Part shown: one piece after another, positions 14,795-22,560 of the stretch | Position numbering within the stretch: the stretch's first letter is position 1 | Layout of the letters: each line of letters opens with the position of its first letter | Origin: Labilithrix sp. | GTDB taxonomy: Bacteria > Myxococcota_A > Polyangia > Polyangiales > Polyangiaceae | Assembly (NCBI GenBank): GCA_019637175.1 | Contig: JAHBWD010000001.1 | Location: 1-64,000, forward strand | Direction of reading: 5' to 3' | Length of the DNA: 64,000 nucleotides | Translations under genes and position numbers: made by a program | The notes under the pieces: model-generated | Seen by the model: the letters and a program-made list of their open reading frames with translations, nothing else | Database searches by the model: none | Told to the model about the DNA's origin: nothing

Positions 14795-15277
14795 TCAGCC
14801 CGCGGCCTTCGCGCAGGCCGCGACGGTCCTGGCGCACGCCTCTGCGCACTCCTTGCAGACTGCATGCTTGTCGGCGTGCTTGCGGCACTCGGCCTCGCAG
14901 TCTTTGCAGAACTCGGCGGCGACCTTGGCCAGCGCGGGGAGGTGCTTGCTCCCGGACGAGGCCGCCGCCGCGAGGCCTTCCATGACGGCCTGCATGTCGT
15001 GGACGGCCTTCATACAGCCCGCCATCGACGTGTCGCCCGAGACGAGCATCCCGATGCAGTGCGAGATGCACGCTTCACCCTTCGCCATGCAGGCGTGCGC
15101 CGCGTCGGCGAGCGAAGCGTCGCCGCCGTGGTGCGCGTGGCCTCCGCCGGCCGGCGGCGACGGGGGCGCCTTGGGCGCGTTCTGGGCGACCGCGGTGCCG
15201 CCGCCACACGCGAGCGCACCGAGCGATGCGGAGAGGACCATGGACCCGGTGGTGAAGAGAGCGTCGCGACGATTCAT
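14795..15277 (-). CDS. Tat-exported four-helix-bundle copper storage protein (Csp1-like)
   Basis: 160 residues starting MNRRDALFTTGSMVLSASLG, a twin-arginine-type leader. A His/Gly/Pro stretch (GGGHAHHGG) leads into a helical domain with about eleven Cys in CxxxC-like spacings: ACMAKGEACISHCIG, AEFCKDCEAECRKHAD and VCKECAEACARTVAAC. This is the pattern of Csp copper storage proteins, whose four-helix bundle is lined with Cys that hold many Cu(I) ions. Export by Tat matches Csp1 (folded or periplasmic) rather than cytosolic Csp3. A longer upstream frame exists, but the RR leader fixes the start at 15277. It is convergent with the ycnI group. Confidence 0.88.
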   Translation of the reverse strand: MNRRDALFTTGSMVLSASLGALACGGGTAVAQNAPKAPPSPPAGGGHAHHGGDASLADAAHACMAKGEACISHCIGMLVSGDTSMAGCMKAVHDMQAVMEGLAAAASSGSKHLPALAKVAAEFCKDCEAECRKHADKHAVCKECAEACARTVAACAKAAG

Positions 15278-15325
15278 GTCTTTCCTTCGGCCTCCGGCCT
15301 CAGTCATACCTGTTGTTCGGACGCT

Positions 15326-15344
15326 CCCCTCGCTTCGCTCGGGG
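15326..15344. repeat. small palindromic element with GCGAAGC core
   Basis: On the minus strand the sequence is CCCCGAGCGAAGCGAGGGG. The C4/G4 arms enclose tandem G-A/A-G mismatches and a GCGAAGC heptamer, a sequence known to form an exceptionally stable mini-hairpin. It lies between the Csp-type gene start and the barrel gene stop. The type looks like a dispersed extragenic palindrome, but only this intergenic copy was noticed in the window. Confidence 0.4.
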
Positions 15345-15376
15345 CTCGGCCTCGAATTCATGCCGCGCAGCCTACC

Positions 15377-16780
15377 TCAAAAGCCGCGGTTCGTGCCGAA
15401 GAGGAAGCGCACCGAGTTGACGTTGAAGCCTTGATCGATCGTCTCGGTGCCGAGGCCGAAGAGGATCTCGAAGGTGTGATCGGCGCTGCCGACGGTCTCG
15501 ATGCCGACGGCGAACGATCCGCGGAGGAGGTTCGTGTGGAAGTCGTGAAGGTGCGCGCCGAAGACGTTGCCGAGCGAGGCTTGCATCGCGCCGTCGAGGA
15601 ACACCCAGATCGGCCAGCGATACTTGAGCGTCATGATCGCGGCGCTGCGGTCGACGAGGCGCCCGTAGAGGTAGCCGCGCATCGGGCCGGAGCCGCCGAG
15701 CACGATCTGCTCGGTGAACGGGATCTCGCCGCCGCCTGCGATGGGATCGACGAAGAGCGTCGTCACCGAGAGGCTGACGGTGCGGTTGTTCTTCAGATCG
15801 AGGTAGCCGCCGGCGCTGCCGCCGTAGCGCACCCAGTTGCTGTTCGACTTGCGGACGTTCGAGCCCTGCTCGATCTCGAGCTCGAGGCGGAGACCGGTTT
15901 GGTTCGAAGGGCGCGCCTCGCGGGTGTCGACGGTGAGCTCTCCGCGCTGGAACGCGGCCGTGTAGCCGGTGGTGTACGCGGGCGGCGCCTCGGGAAACTC
16001 TCCCGCGGCGAGGCGCACGTCGAGCGAGGGCTCGCCGCAGCAGGCGTCTTCGCGGAAGTTCACGTAGCGGACGCCGCTCTCGAACGTCATGCGGCTGCCG
16101 CGCCACCACGTCGCCTCGAAGACCGTGCGACCCTGGAGCCGGTCCATGCCGAAGCGCGATCGCGATCCGTGGAGCGTGCGCGGCCCGATGCCGTGGAAGA
16201 TCTGATCGGGGCGGTGCACCCCTTCGAACCGCAGGTCGAACGAGGCGTCCTTGCCGACGGGGATCCTGTCGGCGATCGCGGCCTGGATCCAGTCCTTGCC
16301 GAGCGTCGAGACGTGGAAGCGGAGGTGGTTGCCTTCGCCGAGGAGATCGTCCCAGAACGCGTAGACGCCGATGCTCGCGCGGAAGCCGAGATCGAGGAAC
16401 GCGGTGGGGACGACGCCCGCCTTCTTGTCGGGGCCGAAGACGAAGAGGTTCGCGATCGCCGAAGGCCACTGCTTCTGCTCGGCGGTGGAGATGAGCCAGC
16501 CGAGCGGCCGGCGGATGACGTATTCGCTGACGAGGTAGAGCGGTGAGAAGAGGATGCGCGGCACCCAGAGCGCGACGTCGCCCGCGGTCGTCGGCTCACC
16601 TCCGCGGCCGTCGTAGTCGGGAATGGCGCGCTTCGGGCTCTCGCCGCCGGGAGGCGCGGGCGGGGGAGCGATCTCCGGCTCGGGCGGAGGCTCGATCGGC
16701 TGCGCGTGAGCGCGAAGCGCAGAGAGCACGATCGCCGCGGCGGTGGTGCTTCGGAGCAGGATCCTCGAGAGGGATCGCAT
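15377..16780 (-). CDS. BamA/Omp85-type outer-membrane barrel protein
   Basis: 467 residues from the ATG at 16780 (MRSLSRILLRSTTAAAIVLS, with a signal peptide ending RAHAQ). A Pro-rich N-terminus (PIEPPPEPEIAPPPAPPGGE) precedes the domain. The C-terminal half has the surface-antigen signature GGSGPMRGYLYGRLVDRSA, corresponding to the VRGF/Y loop of Omp85 barrels, and ends SVRFLFGTNRGF with a terminal aromatic residue. No POTRA repeats are evident, so it is a short BamA-like protein rather than BamA itself. Roles for such barrels include lipid or protein insertion; none can be chosen here. The stop of the transporter gene at 16808 lies 27 bases upstream. Confidence 0.8.
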   Translation of the reverse strand: MRSLSRILLRSTTAAAIVLSALRAHAQPIEPPPEPEIAPPPAPPGGESPKRAIPDYDGRGGEPTTAGDVALWVPRILFSPLYLVSEYVIRRPLGWLISTAEQKQWPSAIANLFVFGPDKKAGVVPTAFLDLGFRASIGVYAFWDDLLGEGNHLRFHVSTLGKDWIQAAIADRIPVGKDASFDLRFEGVHRPDQIFHGIGPRTLHGSRSRFGMDRLQGRTVFEATWWRGSRMTFESGVRYVNFREDACCGEPSLDVRLAAGEFPEAPPAYTTGYTAAFQRGELTVDTREARPSNQTGLRLELEIEQGSNVRKSNSNWVRYGGSAGGYLDLKNNRTVSLSVTTLFVDPIAGGGEIPFTEQIVLGGSGPMRGYLYGRLVDRSAAIMTLKYRWPIWVFLDGAMQASLGNVFGAHLHDFHTNLLRGSFAVGIETVGSADHTFEILFGLGTETIDQGFNVNSVRFLFGTNRGF

Positions 16781-16807
16781 CGCGTGCTCGCACGATAACT
16801 CAACCAC

Positions 16808-19021
16808 TCAGCGCGAAGGGCGAGGAAGTGAAGCGCTCGATCGGAGCAGCTCGTCGGCGAGCTCCTTCGAGCCGCGCTCTTGGGTCCCCTCCGACCGCGC
16901 GCTCGGTTTCACGTCGCCGAGCAGAGGGATCACGACGTCGCGAAGCCGCGCCGGCAGGACGACGTCGAGGTACTCGTAGGCCGTCCCGCGGAGGCCGGGA
17001 TCCTCGGACCGCAGCGCGCGGTGCGCGATCGAGAGCGGCTCGCGCTCGAGCACGAGGCCAAGCAGAGTGAAGACGTGCGCGAGGCCGCGATGGATCTCGC
17101 CGTCGGTCGAGGCTTCGCCTTCGGGCGCCGGGCGCCGCCAGCTCGCGCGCCCCGTGGTGAGCTCGTGGTGGGCGACGTCGAAGACGTCGTCACTCGCGAT
17201 CGTGAGCTGCGCCTCGTCGATCATGCGCGCGAGCGCGAGACCGACCTCGACGCGGACCTCGAACACGGGGTCCTCGAGGGCCAGCATCAGGCCCGCGGCG
17301 GCGCGCTGCGTGCGGCACACGGCGAGCACGCGCGGGATCCGCCTGCGTACGCGCACATCGGTCTCGCGATCGAGCAGCGCGTCGACGAGCTGGCCGGTCG
17401 CCCGAGGCGCGATCTTGCGGAGCGCGCGCACCACGTCGCGCACGACCGCGTCGTTCTCGAGCAGCGGGATCGCGAACGACGCGAGCGCCGGCGGGAGCGG
17501 CGACGCGAGGGCCGCTCTGACCTGCGCGACGTCGCTCGATCGCAGCGCTGTGGCGCGGAGCAAGAGCGGATCTCGCGCGGGATCGATCGCCGTCGTCGCG
17601 GCGATGCTCGCCGGCGGCTCGCGCACGCTCTGGGGCGCCGCCTGGGTGCGCGCGCCCTTTTCCCGCTGGAACTGCTCGATCCGCGCGAGCAGCTTGTCGC
17701 GATCGAGCAGCGCGGTCGTCTCTGCGAGCGTCCGCTTCGTCGTGAGATCGTGAGCGTCGTCGGCGTCGAGGGCGACGGCGCCCGACTTGAGGCTCGCCGC
17801 GAGCGCCGACACGTAGCCGTCGTGCAGGCTCGACGAGAGGTAGTAGGCGAACGCGGCGACGCCGAGGACGGCGACGAGCACCGCGCGCGAAGCGAACGCG
17901 CTGCCGAAGTGGACGAACACGAGGAGCGCGGCGCTGCCGAGCGCGGTGCCGACGCGATCGGCGCCGACGTCGATGAGCGTCTTGGTCGCGCGCTTCTTCG
18001 CGGTCGGGAGCGGCGTGTAGAACAGCTCGTACGCCGATCGATAGAGAGAGTTTCGCGTGACCGCCTCCGCGCCGCGCAAGAGGACGACCGAGGTCATCTG
18101 CGGCGAGAGCAGCGTGAGCACGCCGAAGATCCCGACGGTCGTCGGCTGCCATTTCACGGTGCCCGCGAGGCCGACGCGCTGGAGGAGCGGCTGGGCGAGG
18201 CTCGTCTGCGCGGCGAAGGAGGCGACGCCGACGATCATGTTGAAGAGCGCGAAGAAGCCGAGCAGCTTCGGGCCCTTGCCGTAGAGCTCGGTCGCGTGCG
18301 CGCTGAGGAGCCAGTCGAGCAGCGCCTGGATCACGGCGCCCGCGAGGACCAGCCAGGCGAGATCGCGGAGGTAGGGCGTCTCGCGCACGACCTTCCACGC
18401 GCCGCCGGCGCGCGCTTCACCCTCCCGTGCCGTCGCTCTTCGATCCTTCGTGCCCGCGGCGCGCAGCGCGCCCCAAAGGCCGACGAGGTTGATGCCCGCG
18501 AGCAGCGCGAGCATCATCGGAACCGACAGGTGCTCGGAAGCGCGCCACACGACGACGCCGCCGATGACGCCGCCGACCGTGCCGCCGCTCGCGATGCGCC
18601 CGACGATCTTCTTCGCCGTGCTCGGATCGAAGCGCTCGTTGACGAGCGACCAGAACGCGCTCACGCCCGCGGATCCGAAGACGGCGGTGTGGGCATAGAC
18701 CGCGACGGCGGCGCTGCGCTCGTCGTGGAGGCTGAGCCACCACTCGAGGAGGAAGAAGACGGCGCCGAGGCCGAACGTGAAGGGCACCACGCGCGCAGGC
18801 GAGTAGCGCGCGAGCGCGCGCGAGATCCCGATGACGGCGACGGACGAGACGACGGCGGCGCCGATCATCGCGGCGGGCAGCATGCCGAGGCCGAAGTGGC
18901 TCAGGAAGAGGGTGTCGCGCGTCGCCTTGCCCGCGACGTGCTGGGCGACGAGCGAGCCCGACGCGATCGCGGCCGGCAACACGACCGCCATGGCGTCGCG
19001 CGAATGCGAGGGCCCCTTCAT
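16808..19021 (-). CDS. TLC/Npt-like membrane transporter with C-terminal HEAT-type domain
   Basis: 737 residues. Residues 1-420 hold about ten to twelve membrane helices with features of the ATP/ADP carrier (TLC) or Npt superfamily, for example FWSLVNERFDPSTAKKIVGR, GGTVGGVIGGVVVW, and NSLYRSAYELFYTPLPTAKK. Residues 480-700 are soluble and helical with HEAT-like units (LPPALASFAIPLLENDAVVR, TDVRVRRRIPRVLAVC, DPVFEVRVEVGLALARM). The start is fixed by GGGGGA ahead of the ATG at 19021. The paralogue at 19038 lies 16 bases upstream on the same strand. The substrate is unknown; nucleotide exchange is the family's known function, but an unrelated role cannot be excluded. Confidence 0.78.
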   Translation of the reverse strand: MKGPSHSRDAMAVVLPAAIASGSLVAQHVAGKATRDTLFLSHFGLGMLPAAMIGAAVVSSVAVIGISRALARYSPARVVPFTFGLGAVFFLLEWWLSLHDERSAAVAVYAHTAVFGSAGVSAFWSLVNERFDPSTAKKIVGRIASGGTVGGVIGGVVVWRASEHLSVPMMLALLAGINLVGLWGALRAAGTKDRRATAREGEARAGGAWKVVRETPYLRDLAWLVLAGAVIQALLDWLLSAHATELYGKGPKLLGFFALFNMIVGVASFAAQTSLAQPLLQRVGLAGTVKWQPTTVGIFGVLTLLSPQMTSVVLLRGAEAVTRNSLYRSAYELFYTPLPTAKKRATKTLIDVGADRVGTALGSAALLVFVHFGSAFASRAVLVAVLGVAAFAYYLSSSLHDGYVSALAASLKSGAVALDADDAHDLTTKRTLAETTALLDRDKLLARIEQFQREKGARTQAAPQSVREPPASIAATTAIDPARDPLLLRATALRSSDVAQVRAALASPLPPALASFAIPLLENDAVVRDVVRALRKIAPRATGQLVDALLDRETDVRVRRRIPRVLAVCRTQRAAAGLMLALEDPVFEVRVEVGLALARMIDEAQLTIASDDVFDVAHHELTTGRASWRRPAPEGEASTDGEIHRGLAHVFTLLGLVLEREPLSIAHRALRSEDPGLRGTAYEYLDVVLPARLRDVVIPLLGDVKPSARSEGTQERGSKELADELLRSSASLPRPSR

Positions 19022-19037
19022 TCCCCCGCGCAGGGTA

Positions 19038-20453
19038 TCACGCGGAGGCGTCGGTTCGCTTCGCGTTCTCCCTGCCGATCACGACGACGAGCACCATCCA
19101 GAGCGCGATGAACGCCACGTTGAGGATCGCGTACGTTCGCACGCCGAAGCCCATCGCGAGGAACGCGATCGACGCGCCGCTCGCGACGAGATCGCCCGAG
19201 CGCACGACGAACGAGTCGATCGTCATCTTCGCGTTGTACTTCTGCTCGCGCGACGTCGGCAGCCAGAGCGCTTGCTTGGTCGTGTTGTAGAGCGAGTAGT
19301 CGGTCGCGTTCTCCGCGATCTTGCCGAGGCGCACGAGCGCGAGGACCGGGAAGGCGGAGATGCCGCCGTAGACCACGAGGCCGATGATCGGCAGAGAGAA
19401 GAGGGCCGCGCGCAGGCCGAGGTATTTGAAGATGCGCGACACGAGGAAGAGCTGCGTGAACGCGCCGACGAGGTTCACCCAGAAGAAGAAGTTGCCGCGG
19501 AACGGCCCGACGAACGTCTTGATCGCGTTGCCTTGCGCCGCCTTCGAGAGCGAGTCGAAGTCCGGCGTCTGCCGCTTCGCCTCTTCGAGGATCGTCAGAT
19601 CGAGGATCGTCTCGCCGGTCGAGTTGACGAGGTTCAAGAGCAGGATGAGCAGCGCGATGAAGAGGAGGTAGCGATCCTCGAGGATGAGCGAGAAGCCGTT
19701 CTTGCCGCCGATGGGCTTCTCCTCGGGCGCGCTGTCCTTCTGTTTCTGCGCGCGCGCCTTGCGCTCGGCCTCGCGCGTGTTCGCGTACCAGGCGAGGGCG
19801 AGGCAGAGCATGAGCAGGCCCGCGGAGATCACCATCGTGAGGTAGGGGCTCACGTTCGGGGGGCTGTCGGCCACGGCGGGGTTCTGCTTGGCGGTGAACT
19901 TCGCCGCCACGTACGAGCCGGCGACCGCGCCGACGGACGATCCGATCCCGACGATCGCGAAGAGGCGCTTGCCTTGCTCGGGCGTGTAGAGATCGTTCGC
20001 CAGCGACCAGAACTGCGCGATCGCCGTGAGGCTGAAGCAGCCGAGCCAGACGAAGAAGGCGAACCCGACGTAGGGCACCTTGAGCGTGGCGAGGAGCCAG
20101 AACAGGCAGAGGTTGGCGGCGAAGAAGACGAGCGTCGCCGTGACGAGCGTCATGCGCGCGAGGCGCTTCGTCAGCCACGCGTAGCAGGGGATGAACGCGG
20201 TGAGCGTCAACGCCTGGCACGCGCTCGCGTAGTTCTTGAGCTCGACGCCGCCGCCCTCGAGGATGAGCGGCTCGCGCACCGTCTTGAGCAGATAGTAGGC
20301 GACGAGCAGTAAGAAGACGTCGAGCATCAGGACGACGGCGGTGAGGCCTTCACCTGCCTTGACGTCGGCGAAGAGGGAGAGAAACCAATCGATGGGTCCC
20401 TTCTCCTCCTTCGCGTGCGCGTCAGGAGCGTCGTCGCCGGCTTCGTGGGCCAT
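19038..20453 (-). CDS. Npt1/Npt2 (TLC ATP/ADP carrier) family transporter
   Basis: 471 residues with about twelve membrane helices. Segments such as YYLLKTVREPLILEGGGVEL near residue 55, AQFWSLANDLYTPEQGKRLF near 145, and TDYSLYNTTKQALWLPTSRE near 385 are typical of the Npt family of nucleotide transporters. The proteins best known from this family import ATP in obligate intracellular bacteria. Homologues in free-living species are often of unknown substrate. The N-terminus (MAHEAGDDAPDAHAKEEKGP) is charged and cytosolic. It forms a two-gene unit with the HEAT-fused paralogue downstream. Confidence 0.85.
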   Translation of the reverse strand: MAHEAGDDAPDAHAKEEKGPIDWFLSLFADVKAGEGLTAVVLMLDVFLLLVAYYLLKTVREPLILEGGGVELKNYASACQALTLTAFIPCYAWLTKRLARMTLVTATLVFFAANLCLFWLLATLKVPYVGFAFFVWLGCFSLTAIAQFWSLANDLYTPEQGKRLFAIVGIGSSVGAVAGSYVAAKFTAKQNPAVADSPPNVSPYLTMVISAGLLMLCLALAWYANTREAERKARAQKQKDSAPEEKPIGGKNGFSLILEDRYLLFIALLILLLNLVNSTGETILDLTILEEAKRQTPDFDSLSKAAQGNAIKTFVGPFRGNFFFWVNLVGAFTQLFLVSRIFKYLGLRAALFSLPIIGLVVYGGISAFPVLALVRLGKIAENATDYSLYNTTKQALWLPTSREQKYNAKMTIDSFVVRSGDLVASGASIAFLAMGFGVRTYAILNVAFIALWMVLVVVIGRENAKRTDASA

Positions 20454-20504
20454 CGCCCGCGGATGCTATCGTGGCGGTGCGCGCGGCGGCCAGAAAGGGG
20501 AAGC

Positions 20505-21635
20505 TCAGGCGCGATCGGCCTTGCGACGGCGTGCGATCCGCGAAAGGCCGAGGCAAACGGCGAGGATCACGACGCCCGAGCTCGAGCTCGCGCTCGTCGC
20601 CGGCGAGGCCGAGCAGCCTGCGTTCGGCGCCATGGTCGTCGCGGCGTCGTCGTCGCCGGCGGTCGATCCCTTGCTCGATCCGGGGCTCTTCTTCGGCGGC
20701 GGGCGGGTCGACTCCTCTTCCTCCTCTTCATCCTGTTGGGGTGCCGGATCGTTCGTCTTCGGGCCCGGGTTGCCCGGCGGCTCGGTCGTCGTGCCGGGCT
20801 CCGCGGCCTCTTGCAGCGGGTGGCCCGCGGTCTTCGCCGCGTTGCGGATCAGCGCGGCGTGAGACGCGGTGTCGCTGTAGATCGAGGGTCGGTCGATGCA
20901 GCGCTCGTCGATGCCGCGCGACGTGACGCCGATCACGTTGCCCGCGCCGTCGAAGAGCGGCCCGCCGCTGTCGCCGAAGCACGTCGACTCACCCGTGACG
21001 ATCTCTCCGGGCGGAACGCTCACGGGGATCGATTGGTTGCTCTTCGTCTTGTAGACGTACGAAGCCGGTCCGACGGCGTCGACCTTGATGCCGGTCTTCG
21101 CGTAGCGGCCGGGCGTGAGCTGGCCGTTGCCGCTGTCGCCGAAGCCGACGGTGCTCGCGGGCTCGCCGATCGTGAGCTTGTAGAGGCGCACCTTCGCGGT
21201 CTTGGCGCTGGTGAGGTCGCGGTCGAGCTGGAAGAGCGCGATGTCGTTGCTGCACCCGCCGGTCGCGGTCTCCGTGAAGAAGCGCGTGGCGCGCGCGACG
21301 ATCGTGTTGCTCCGCGCGCCGATCGAGATCGCGATCGTCGAGGGCGTGAGATTTCCGGTGAACGTGCCGCACTCGCTGTTCTCGTTCATCCGCGAGACGC
21401 AGTGGCGCGCCGTGAGCACGAGGTTCGGCGTGAGGAGCGTGCCGGTGCAGAGGCCGCCGTTGCCGATCGCGATCTTGACGACGTGGTCGTCGGCCGCCGT
21501 CGAGGGAACGCCGTTGACGATGCGCTGCCCGACGCTCTCGACGCGCTCGTCTCGATCGAGATCGCCTGGATCGCTCGCGCACGCGCCGAGGGAGACGAGG
21601 ACGAAGGGGAGGGCGAAGAGGGGGCGCGTGGACAT
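20505..21635 (-). CDS. trypsin-like serine protease with MYXO-CTERM-like tail
   Basis: 376 residues, MSTRPLFALPFVLVSLGAC, with a lipobox-like leader. The mature start follows QRIVNGVPSTAADDHV, the classic activation site of trypsin-type enzymes. The catalytic triad is visible: His in VLTARHCVSR, Asp in CSNDIALFQLD, Ser in CFGDSGGPLF. An acidic Pro/Glu/Ser linker of about 70 residues (EEEEEESTRPPPKK) leads to GCSASPATSAS, a hydrophobic segment and RRRK, the layout of the MYXO-CTERM surface-sorting tail. The enzyme is thus expected on the cell surface or released from it. It is divergent from the monoheme lipoprotein at 21864. Confidence 0.9.
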   Translation of the reverse strand: MSTRPLFALPFVLVSLGACASDPGDLDRDERVESVGQRIVNGVPSTAADDHVVKIAIGNGGLCTGTLLTPNLVLTARHCVSRMNENSECGTFTGNLTPSTIAISIGARSNTIVARATRFFTETATGGCSNDIALFQLDRDLTSAKTAKVRLYKLTIGEPASTVGFGDSGNGQLTPGRYAKTGIKVDAVGPASYVYKTKSNQSIPVSVPPGEIVTGESTCFGDSGGPLFDGAGNVIGVTSRGIDERCIDRPSIYSDTASHAALIRNAAKTAGHPLQEAAEPGTTTEPPGNPGPKTNDPAPQQDEEEEEESTRPPPKKSPGSSKGSTAGDDDAATTMAPNAGCSASPATSASSSSGVVILAVCLGLSRIARRRKADRA

Positions 21636-21863
21636 GAGCGTCGACGACTGCAGCCGACGTTCCAGCCGCGCTCGCACCGTCCGCCTGGAAAATGATCGCG
21701 TTGGAGGAAAAAACGCGCGCTTGCACACATGTGACGACGCGCGAGGGCGGGCGCCGCGCGCGGATCGTCGCCGACCAGGCCCTCGGGCGGCGCATGATCG
21801 AAGCGATCGGCCTCGAACGGGATCGGCGGTTGCGTTCGGCCGTGACTCGTTGAACGATCGAGG
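21636..21863. other. 228-base divergent intergenic region
   Basis: Lies between the protease (leftward) and the monoheme lipoprotein (rightward). It should hold both promoters. A purine-rich AT-leaning patch (GGAAAATGATCGCG and TTGGAGGAAAAAACG, 21687-21715) is the most promoter-like part. I see no convincing gene, dyad or Fur-like block in it. Confidence 0.4.
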
Positions 21864-22550
21864 GTGATGAAGTCAGCGGCCTGTCTCTTCGTGCTCGCGA
21901 TCGGTGTCGGCTTGCTTGCGTGCGGCGACGACGAAGGAGGGCTGGACGCTGCGAGCATCCGCCCGGCGCAGCTCTTCAGCGGATTCGACGACGGCACGAC
22001 CGAGTTCAAGGTGCCGGCCACGCTCGGCGGCGTCGACGCGAAGACGAACGTCCGCTGGAGCGTGGGCAACACGGCCATCGCCGAGGTCGAGACCGAGCAG
22101 CCGCCGGCGGGCCAGGCGTCGTCGGCCCGCTACACGCAGCACGCGATCGTGAAGACGAAGAAGGCCGGCAAGACCGTCCTCCGCGCGACGGCGGGCGGTA
22201 AGACGTTCGAGGTGCCGCTCACGGTCACGCAGTACGCGCCGGGCGCGCGCGACCTCGGCAACGATCTGTACCAGGAGGATCGCTCGGGCACGCCCGAGCC
22301 GGGCGCGGAGCCCTACGTGAAGGGCCTGGGGTGCATCGCGTGCCACGGCATCAGGGGCGGGCCCGGTCACTCGCCGAGCGAGATCGGCGGCTACGACGAC
22401 GCGACGATCCTCGTCACGATCAAGACGGCCAAGCTCCCGCAGGGCGGCCTCGCGAACCGCGGCGACCACAAGTTCAGCCTCGACGCGAAGCAGGAGGAGG
22501 GCATCCTCGCGCGCCTTCGATCGCTCGAGCCGGTCACGTTCCCCGAGTGA
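21864..22550 (+). CDS. monoheme c-type cytochrome lipoprotein with Ig-like domain
   Basis: 228 residues, MMKSAACLFVLAIGVGLLAC, with a lipobox (LLA|C). Residues about 45-125 form a beta-rich stretch (FKVPATLGGVDAKTNVRWSV and AGKTVLRATAGGKTFEVPLTV) like a bacterial Ig-like domain. The C-terminal part carries one heme motif, GLGCIACHGIRGGPGHSPSE, and ends with an helix typical of small cytochromes (DAKQEEGILARLRSLEPV). ATGs at 21864 and 21867 are both possible. It is probably an envelope electron carrier; the partner is unknown. Convergent with the kinase gene at 22561. Confidence 0.8.
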   Translation: MMKSAACLFVLAIGVGLLACGDDEGGLDAASIRPAQLFSGFDDGTTEFKVPATLGGVDAKTNVRWSVGNTAIAEVETEQPPAGQASSARYTQHAIVKTKKAGKTVLRATAGGKTFEVPLTVTQYAPGARDLGNDLYQEDRSGTPEPGAEPYVKGLGCIACHGIRGGPGHSPSEIGGYDDATILVTIKTAKLPQGGLANRGDHKFSLDAKQEEGILARLRSLEPVTFPE

Positions 22551-22560
22551 CCGGCGGAGA

